Positions 56,276-64,000 of a stretch of 64,000 nt of DNA are shown here, piece after piece (position 1 is the first letter of the stretch; every line of letters begins with the position of its first letter). The translations under genes and the position numbers were made by a program. Below the pieces are notes generated by a model, which saw only the letters and a list, made by a program, of their open reading frames with translations, was not told the DNA's origin and ran no database searches. Origin of the DNA: Miscanthus floridulus. Lineage: Eukaryota; Streptophyta; Magnoliopsida; Poales; Poaceae. The stretch is taken from assembly GCF_019320115.1 (NCBI RefSeq), contig NC_089591.1:63161030-63225029 (forward strand), in the 5' to 3' direction.

Positions 56276-58816
56276 TTACTTGATGAACAACTGCACCTCG
56301 GTAAGGTTATTCAACACATATAGCATGATACTGCGCCACTCTTCATTTCCTAATAGCTTTGGGGTTGATCCACTTGCGCTGTCGAGTTGGTCTTGGAAAA
56401 GGCTGAGGGTCGATTCATTTTCGCCAGCATTGTAACGAGGGAGTGGATTATGATTGCTAGGAAGGTTCGGCTTGTAGTATTGCGTTGTGAAGTTTGCCAC
56501 CTCCTCCCGAAGGCATGCCTCTACAATGGAAGCCTCAATTCTGGCTTTATTTGTACATTTTTTGCGAAGACTCTTTAGACATCTCTCGATTAGATAGCAC
56601 CAACGGGCCTGCACGGGCCCCCCCAAACGTGCCTCGGACAGGAGGTGCACAATCAGATGCTGCATTGGCAAGAAGAAGCCGGGTGGAAAGATCTTCTCCA
56701 GCTTACAGAGCAACATAGGTGCCGCTTTTTCCAACTCCTGAGCGACGGTCCGAGATATCTCCTTGGCACAAAGCTGGTAAAAGAAAAAGCTCAACTCTGC
56801 TAGCACTAGCCAAACATGCTCAGGGACATAGCCTCGGACCATCGCCGGAAGAAGCCGCTCAATCCATATGTGGTAGTCATGACTCTTCATCCCGTTGACT
56901 CGCAGAGTGCCTAAGTTCACTCCCCTGCTAAGATTCATTGCATATCCATCTGGGAACATTAACGTCTGGATCCATTTTAGTACTTCCCTCCTTTGATCGA
57001 TTTGCAAGACGAAATTGACCTTAGGCCTTTTCCAGTTCTTGCTTCGGACACTAGGAGGCTGCATCGCTTGATTCGGTCTATCGCACAACGTCGCTAGGTC
57101 CACTCTAGCCTTAACGTTGTCCTTAGACTTGTCAGTGTCCATGAGAGTTCCCCAAAGTGCCTCGGCGATATTCTTTTCAGTGTGCATTACATCAATATTA
57201 TGTGGCAGAAGAAGGTCATCGAAATAGGGGAGCCTCGTCAAGCCGGACTTATGAGTCCACATATGTTCCTCACCATATCCCACAAAACCACCTTCTTCAG
57301 TGGGCACGAGAGCATCTATCTGAGCACGAACCTCGGCACCAGTCCTCAAGTGCGGTTTAGGGTCTGTCACTTTGACACCTTTCGTAAAGCTCTTGATGTC
57401 TTCTCTGAATTCATGGTCTATAGGGAGGAACTGACGATGCTGGTCGAACGATGAATACTTGCCACCCTTCTTTAACCAAATGAACACCACAGCTTCCTTG
57501 CATATTAGGCATGGGAACTTCCCATGAACACACCAGGCGGCAAATAACCCATATGCCAGGAAGTCATGCAGGGAGTAGTGGTACCAAACGTGCATTTTGA
57601 AGCTTGTCTTTGTAGCTCGGTCGTATGTCCATACCCCCTCCTCCCAAGTGTGGATCAATTCATCAATCACAGGCTCCATGAACACACCTATATTACTCCC
57701 TGGGTGTCCAAGAATTATCAACAACAAGAATACGTTATGCCGTTGAAAAGAGATGTCGGGAGGGAGATTGAGGGGGATAACAAAAACGGGCTAGCATGTG
57801 TATGGGGCAGCCATCATTCCACAAGGATTGAACCCATCTGTTGCCAGCGCGACACGTACATTACGGGCCTCAGCTGCTTTGTCACGATGTTTGTCATTGA
57901 AGTACGTCCATGCTTTAGCATCAGACGGATGTACCATCTTCCCAGGATTGTACCGTTTGCCATATTTGTGCCATGTCATCTGTTTCGCGGATTCCTTGAT
58001 CATGAATAGCCGTTGGATCCTCGGTAGGAAAGGAAGGTGCCGTAGCACTCTTGCGGGGATCGGAAGCTGCTTTTTTTGACCATCACCAGAGTCTACCTCC
58101 AGGTACCTAGAGGATTTACACTTTAGACAGTAATTTGTGTCCTTGTGTTCTTTCCTAAATAGGACGCACCCATTCGGACAAACATGTATCTTGTCATACG
58201 GCATCTTAAGCATATGAAGGAGTTTCTCTGCCTCGTACAAGTTCGTCGGCAAAGTGTGCTTCTCCGGTAGCATGGTGCCAAACACGACCAACATCTTATC
58301 GAAGCCTTCTCAACTCAGGTTTAACTCGGCCTTCAACCCCATTACGCATCCAACCGCATCCAGCTGAGAAATCGTTGTACGCTCGTGAACGGGTTTCTGT
58401 GTCGAGTGCAACATTTTGTAGAAGTCCTTTGCGGATTCCTCCATCTCCTCCTTCTCATGTCGTTCAGCGAAGTGAGCTTGGTGGGCGTCATCTAGCATGT
58501 CTGCTACGCCGGCATCATCATCAAAAGCCTCGAGGCGTGCTCTCACCACCTCCACTCTTATACGATCTGCTTCACCATGGTAGATCCACTGCTAGTAGCC
58601 AGGCGTATAACCATTGAACACAAGATGTCTACCCATGGTCTTCTCGTCTACCTTTCTCCTGTTGTCACATTTGCTGTAGGGACACCAAACTAGAGAATGT
58701 CCTCCTGCTCCTGGGCCAAATGCATGTTTCAAGAAATGATCTGTCCCCTTCACCCATTCATAGTCATAGTCACTGCCGTTTCTCCAGCCCGTGTACATCC
58801 ACTGACGGTCCTCCAT
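56276..58816 (-). pseudogene. TNP2-type CACTA transposase
   Basis: Minus strand. In order: Transpos_assoc domain (58816-58592, RQWMYTGWRNGSDYD and CPYSKCDNRRKV), linker (58555-58310), start of the TNP2 core (58294-57791, CPNGCVLFRKEHKDTNYC, MTWHKYGKRYNPGKMVHPSD), rest of the core (57727 on, GHPGSNIGVFMEPVIDELI, PYFDDLLLPHNIDVMHTEKN) and a DUF4218 domain toward 56276 (VPEHVWLVLAELSFFFYQL, MQHLIVHLLSEA). All four open frames share one reading frame. Only three stop codons, at 58592-58594 (TAG), 58310-58312 (TGA) and 57791-57793 (TAG), interrupt it. TNP2 catalyses excision and insertion in CACTA elements. Confidence 0.92.
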
Positions 58817-59894
58817 CCTTTAACATTTACATCACAGAGTATTGTGACCATCAATTGCATCTACGCGGTGTTCCTAATGTCTAATAGGTGAGGATAGGTC
58901 CTAATCCCACCCACGGATGCGTAGATGAGGTCAGTTTCTAGGCTCCGCTCCTCTTCGAGACAGAATTTTGGCAGCACCTCTCCGCTATTCTCCCGATACA
59001 CGTCCTACCAGGGAGAGTGTGTATCCGAAGAACAACAGGGAGGTGATGCCGAAACTCCGTCTCGGACCGGAGCGGACCATGGAAACAAACTTATCTACGC
59101 ATCCGCGGGCTGTTCAAAAAACATGGACAATCCAAAACAGATACGGTCGCAGATATGCAAAGATCCGCATACCTACGGCCGTATCTCTTTCGGACGGGAG
59201 ACGCCTAACTGGGTTACGCGCGGGCTACGACAGACATGCGGAAAAAGAGGTTATTTATACCTAGGGTGTCGGTGAAGTCAGGCTAGCGGGGCAGTGGCGA
59301 GTCGACACAGTGGCGAGGCGACGCAGTGCAGGCAGAACCGCGACGCCGACGAAGACGATCGGGGTCCTTCGGGTCCCCTCCGATGCGCTCTTCTCCTGCA
59401 TAAAAAGGTAATAGGTTATTGTTTGTTCAAAATTTCGGCAGCACCTCCACATATATCTGGGTTTTAGGCATCCGACGTCACAACTTGCTCAAAACATTCT
59501 TAAATTTTTACCACAGCCTACACATGCGATAACATGACACCCCAATAAGTTTCATGACTTTTGGACTTCGTATGGATTTTATATAGTTTAAAAACACTTT
59601 TTGGACAAGTTCCTCGTCATGTTACGTGAAGAAGATGCCCGAAATTTGATGCGAGTTCGTGGATAGAGACTCAACATACACCAAATACCATGAATAATAT
59701 TTTTCGAATCATTAAATTGCATTATTCCATCCACCTGCAGTTCAAATTTAAAATATTTGAAAAAAATCAACGAAAAGAAATAAATTAGGAAATATATAAA
59801 AAATGTCAAATTTGGCCCAAATTTTAAAATTGAGTTTTAAATAATGTATTATAGCACCACAAAAAAACTGGGTTCAAAAAACCAAAAAAAAATC

Positions 59895-60300
59895 TTTGCC
59901 GAGGGCCTAACCTGGCCCTCGGCAAAGAGGGTCTTTGCCGAGGGCTTGGCCAATGGCCCTCAGCAAAGAATATTTAAAAAATAATAAAAAAATCTTTGCC
60001 GAGGGCCCTAGATCTGGGCCCTCGGCAAAGAATATTTAAAAAATAAATAAAAAATCTTTGCCGAGTGCCTGACGGCGGGCACTCGGCAAAGACTGGCCGC
60101 CGTGACCCGTCCAGCCATATTTGCCGGGGGCCAATTTGCCGAGGGCTAGGCCCTCGGCAAATATTTATTTTGCCAAGGGCCGGCCCTCGGCAAAGGCTTA
60201 TTTGCCGAGGGCCTAGATTTGCCGAGGGCTTCTGAGGTTGGCCCTCGGCAAAGATCCCCTTTGCCGAGTACCCGAGATATAGCCCTCGGTAAAGAGGCCA
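59895..60300. repeat. CACTA-2 right subterminal repeat array
   Basis: About 16 copies of TTTGCCGAGGGC or its complement. One pair near 60058-60090 is of the CACTA-1 type (GAGTGCC...GGCACTCGGCAAAG), so the two repeat variants are mixed in this array. Confidence 0.9.
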
Positions 60301-60312
60301 TCTCCAGTAGTG

Positions 60313-62700
60313 AGGGTCGTCTTCACTGAAAATTTTCGAAGGCGCGTGCCTGTCCATGGCCCGTGGATGCCATGTCAGCGGGTACATAATGTAATCACAC
60401 ACGGTACTCATCGTCCTCTTGCAGCTTGACCGTTGAATCGGCCTGCTCATTCGTCTAACACCGTTGCACCAGTAAGCACCTCTGCAGGACGACTTTTAAA
60501 ACCCATGAGACAATACACTTAGTCAACAAGTCAGTGGTACTTACGCACTATAGTTTCCTTTGCTTTGTGGATAAGCTGGTGCAGATATATTCAACATATG
60601 TTTCGTCGCATTGCCGATAAGATACGGAACGATATGTTATTTAGATTTTAATGACATGGACAAACTTAGTTAGGTGGAGCAGTGAACAATGACCAGTTAA
60701 GCTTCGCAAGTATAAAAATGATTTTAACGGGCGCCGTATTTGTTTTATAAGGATGGTTTACTTAGCAAACCGTTTGTAACTAGCTCCGAGAGCACTGAAG
60801 CTTATAAATCGTCCCCAAATATATATATTTAGGGGCAGTTCTAGTAAGAAAACCATCACTGAAAATATATCTATTTTCAAGGACGGTTAGCTTAAGAGAA
60901 TCAGAATAGTTGCTTATGTCAACCGTATCTGAAAATACATGATTTCTAGGGATGGTTGACTTAAGTTAACCACCCCAAGAAATCAATTTTCAAAGACCAT
61001 CATAATGAAATAAATAAAAATATCTCTTGAATCTACATATAAATGTTGATATAAGCTATCGTGAAAATAATTTAATATCCATAAGTATGCTATATATATT
61101 TTCAAATTACACACATCTATCATGGTGAAATTAAAAGTAAGAATAGTGTTATGTTCCATAGTGTAGACCAAGTAAACATGTATATATCAGGATAAATATT
61201 TAGTTTTAATAGTTTATCAAACATAGAAAAATGTACCCTTATAGAAATGACATTGCAATTCACTTTAATTTATACACCCATGATAATAAATTGCAAAGTT
61301 ATTATCTTAAATTAGTCTATACATTTGAACTGAATCATTTTTCCAGATTAATATTGGTAATTTAATTTTAAGCACTCTTTGTTTCATAAAATATATCTAC
61401 TACACATATGATTCTATAATATAGCAAATTATTCAACATGTTGAGTATCATAGCGTAAGAACCAAGAGAGAGTAACCTAGGACCTATAATCTTTTTGAAT
61501 CGAATAAAAAATGAAAATTTTTAAATACAATAAGCACTAGAGTTTCAACTTCACATGTAGATACAAAAATACAGGAACTAAACTTAAAGTTGAAAACAAA
61601 ACAATATATTCATTGTATCATAGAAAGGGATGCAATAAGAGATTATATAACTTAAACTTAGATATATCATACTAGAAAATAGAAAAAGATGTAAATCCTA
61701 GAAATTCTAACTCTAGGTCCTTAATGGAGCATCCATTTTAATCCTCATAAAGCTTGGTAGAAAAAATAATCCTAGAGATTCTCACCAAATTAAAATTAGA
61801 AACATCAGACCTTCAATTCTTCAAACTCTAATCACCATTGATGATAACAACCATTGGCTCTATTCTATTTTACAAATAACTATCCAATTACGTGATTCTG
61901 TAAAGCAGCATAAGGTAACCCATTAATATGTGTTTAAATTACCCACTTATGCCATTAAAAAACACCATCTAAAGTAAAACTAAATTTGCATCTAATTATC
62001 CAAATGCTTATGACAGATAACATACGTAACCTCATAATTTGCATCTAAAATACCACTTTGGAATTTTGAAGGTACATAACGAGGTGCCATGCAAATAGAA
62101 AAAGAAACTATGGTATGGAACTATATAAAGACTACAGAATTTTTTATTTTGACTATTGTGTAAGAAAGAAGAAAAAAAAGAAAACATACAATTTAAAACA
62201 AGTAATTTTTTGGTAAGAGGTATCGTATTAAAAAATGCACGTGTTGATGGATTATAGTGAAAATTGATAGCCACGCGCTGGATGCCAGCGGGCCAGCGGG
62301 GTCATATTTTACTTCTACGTTACGTCGTTACCTACCGAACCGGTCCTCGTTCGTTCACTGTTCTGACCGTTGAAGAGTGGCTCATTGGACTGATGTCACC
62401 GCACAGGTACCTTGGCAACTGGCAAGAGATATATACTAGCAGTACGTACTTCTCCGGTTTTCCTTAATTACTACTACTTGTAGTGAACACGAAGGTCAAT
62501 TTTCCTCTTCGATTTTCATTTTCGTTCATCGATTGTGGAGGTGAAGTGAAGATTCATCCGTGTTTCCAAGTACGTAGCTGCCACTTGCCCAAAGCCTTAT
62601 TTAGAGACGAAGTTATTATTTGTGAAATCGTGCCCGCAAAAACGCGGGCGCGACGCTTCGACTCGACAGTGACACGCTTGACGACGCGTAGCTACCGCTT
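60313..62700. other. AT-rich intergenic DNA
   Basis: No gene or domain. From about 60990 to 62270 the sequence is strongly AT-rich. It ends in the promoter of the MOCS3-like pseudogene. Confidence 0.55.
60720..60985. repeat. Palindrome-rich repeat, TCAACCGT family
   Basis: Degenerate units with GGATGGTT and AACCGT plus A/T-rich arms recur in both orientations, including the palindrome GGTTGACTTAAGTTAACC at 60954-60971 with one mismatched pair. The pattern resembles subterminal repeats of a different CACTA family or a degraded MITE. Confidence 0.5.
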
Positions 62701-62716
62701 GCGTGGGGGAGAACTC

Positions 62717-62722
62717 TATAAA
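62717..62722 (+). promoter_or_regulatory. TATA box of the MOCS3-like gene
   Basis: TATAAA in the context ACTCTATAAAACCACCG, about 140 bases before the first plausible start codons. Well placed for the downstream MOCS3-type exon 1. Confidence 0.65.
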
Positions 62723-62840
62723 ACCACCGCAACTGCTGCCTACTGCTCTCTTGCACTGATTACTTCGTGCTACGTACATACGTGATAGGCGAGCTGCTCA
62801 GCTAGTAGCAACGACGACGACGGAGCGCTGCGGAGGCTGC

Positions 62841-63932
62841 GTGCGCGACAACGGCGACATGGGCGTCATCGGCGGGCGGGAGGACGGAGGCGATCATGCG
62901 CGAGATCGCGAGGCCTGCGCTCCAGCGGGACGAGTGGACAGCCGCATTCGCTTCTTCGGTCCCAGCTCCGCGTCGGCGGCGCCGCGCCGGCGGCCACGCT
63001 CCTCCCAGCTTGTCCACCAAGCTCGACGCCATGGGGTGGCACGCCGCCGCCGCCCAAGGGGGCGGCGGCCTGAGCCCCGACATGGTTAGACGCTACAGCC
63101 GCCACCTCCTCCTCCCGGACTTCGGCGTGCAAGGTAGTCCAACCTGGAAATTTGTTAAGTTATATTTCTACGATGATCGATCTATTGCCTTGCTTGCTCG
63201 TTCCCTGGTCGATCGATCGACAATTTGACATCAAAACACGTGAAGCTACGCTAGCTTGCATTGCGATGTGGGCCAGTGGGTACACAGAATAGAAAATGGG
63301 TTTCTTCTGTTTTTCTGAACAAAAGGCATGTATGGCAGGGCAACGGAGGTCTCTCGGTCATCAGTCCTGGTGGCGGAGCGGAGGCTTGGGCTCGGCCGTA
63401 GCATTGTACCTGGCTGCCTGTGGCGTTGGTAACTAATAAAATGACCCCAATGTTAATTTCTTTTTAAAAGTTATTTCTTTTTTACTATAATCAGTGTAAG
63501 TAATATAAATGTTCCCTCATAATAGTAGCTCAGTTTTCCCGACTCTTTTTCCCATTACTAATTTGATACTATCTATTAGTAGGCTTCTCTAGGCATTGTT
63601 GATGGAGGACGACGTGAACTTGGCGACCTCATCATCAGGTAACGTGTGAGACGCACTGTACTTCGTCTATGTCTATGCTGTCGTTGTCATGTACGTTTAC
63701 CGCCTATGGTGGGCACGTATCGCGTGGACTATAAATTCAGACTAAGTCAACAAGACAATAATTGTTTGACAATTCCCACCATTGTTTTCTTATATAGCAA
63801 AAAAAGTGCCATACTTTTTTTTTCTCTCTTCTGCTTAGATTCTTTGTCTCGCTTGCCTTCCTTTTCAGATCATACACGTAGAAGCATCGTTGGGCAGCCT
63901 AAGGTGAAATCTGCAGCAGCTGCTTGCCGGGC
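62841..63932 (+). pseudogene. MOCS3: MOCS3/CNX5 (UBA4-type) adenylyltransferase-sulfurtransferase, 5' exons, decayed
   Basis: The intact enzyme activates URM1 and the molybdopterin synthase small subunit by adenylation and then thiocarboxylation, for tRNA thiolation and molybdenum cofactor synthesis in the cytosol. Exon 1, ending near 63134, contains LSPDMVRRYSRHLLLPDFGV, the family's N-terminal signature. Exon 2 (63339-63428) has GGLGSAVALYLAACGV, the remains of the nucleotide-binding VVGAGGLGSP loop, with the loop damaged. Exon 3 (63593-63638) corresponds to GIVDGDDVEL but carries small indels. Exon 4 (63869-63932) corresponds to VGQPKVKSAAAACR after a one-base loss that puts it out of frame. 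The N-terminal coiled region in exon 1 also changes frame. Splice sites are all preserved. The gene runs off the window. Confidence 0.8.
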
Positions 63933-64000
63933 GTAAGTATACTACTGTAGTATTCTGACTTTCTGAGGGCTGTTCGCTTAACTACTTTCAGCCAGTCAAC
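63933..64000 (+). other. Intron after MOCS3-like exon 4
   Basis: It begins with the consensus donor GTAAGT, and the window ends inside it. Confidence 0.6.

Larger units (their letters stand above)
51943..60312 (-). mobile_element. CACTA (En/Spm) element with transposase genes, CACTA-2
   Basis: The right end, complement CACTACTGGAGATGGCC, is canonical. The left end is CACAACTGGAGATGGCC, so its fourth base is mutated. The 3-bp target duplication AGG is at 51940-51942 and 60313-60315. Subterminal arrays use GCCCTCGGCAAAG, a one-base variant of the CACTA-1 repeat. The minus strand carries TNP2-type and TNP1-type transposase genes, both broken, so the copy is structurally full-length but probably not autonomous. 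Confidence 0.93.

Overview
The window is nuclear DNA from a grass, most likely a panicoid or Andropogoneae grass of the sorghum, sugarcane or Miscanthus type. The basis is intron-containing plant genes, nested LTR retrotransposons, CACTA elements with grass-type subterminal repeats (GCACTCGGCAAAG and GCCCTCGGCAAAG), Stowaway and other short inverted-repeat elements, and a GC-rich first-exon style. The species cannot be fixed from the sequence alone. No bacterial features, CRISPR array, rRNA or tRNA gene was seen.

Layout. 1-2.5 kb: the 3' exons of a DeSI/PPPDE-type peptidase gene (+). 4.0-6.8 kb: a CC-NB-ARC-LRR disease-resistance gene (-), complete in domains but broken by two single-base frame breaks. 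7.1-12.3 kb: non-coding LTR-type repeat. 12.5-16.8 kb: a decayed, internally deleted copy of the nucleolar HEAT-repeat protein gene UTP10/HEATR1 (+). 16.8-27.2 kb: a chromodomain Ty3/gypsy element (-) inserted four codons before the UTP10 stop codon, itself split by a Ty1/copia element (-) at 18.2-22.8 kb. Both insertions have recognisable LTRs and target duplications. 27.4-29.5 kb: a cluster of small inverted-repeat elements. 30.1-32.2 kb: a two-exon membrane-anchored receptor-like pseudokinase gene (-). 35.4-40.7 kb: a second, decayed Ty1/copia element (+). 41.1-42.5 kb: an intronless gene for a DUF761 protein with N-terminal membrane segments (-). 44.1-47.7 kb: a non-autonomous CACTA element. 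47.9-51.6 kb: LTR-like and LINE-like non-coding repeats. 51.9-60.3 kb: a larger CACTA element of the same family carrying broken TNP2- and TNP1-type transposase genes (-). 62.7-64 kb: the first four exons of a decayed MOCS3/CNX5 (UBA4-type) gene (+), running off the window.

The genes do not form a pathway. Only the DeSI-like, pseudokinase and DUF761 genes look intact. The resistance gene is nearly intact. UTP10 and MOCS3 are pseudogenes here, which suggests they are dispensable duplicate copies. The most informative content is transposon archaeology: datable nested insertions, a sub-terminal inversion between two related CACTA copies, a copia copy whose LTR is joined directly to gag, and a recurring stop-codon pattern that fits decay of methylated CAG sites. 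I did not find a convincing undescribed biological system.
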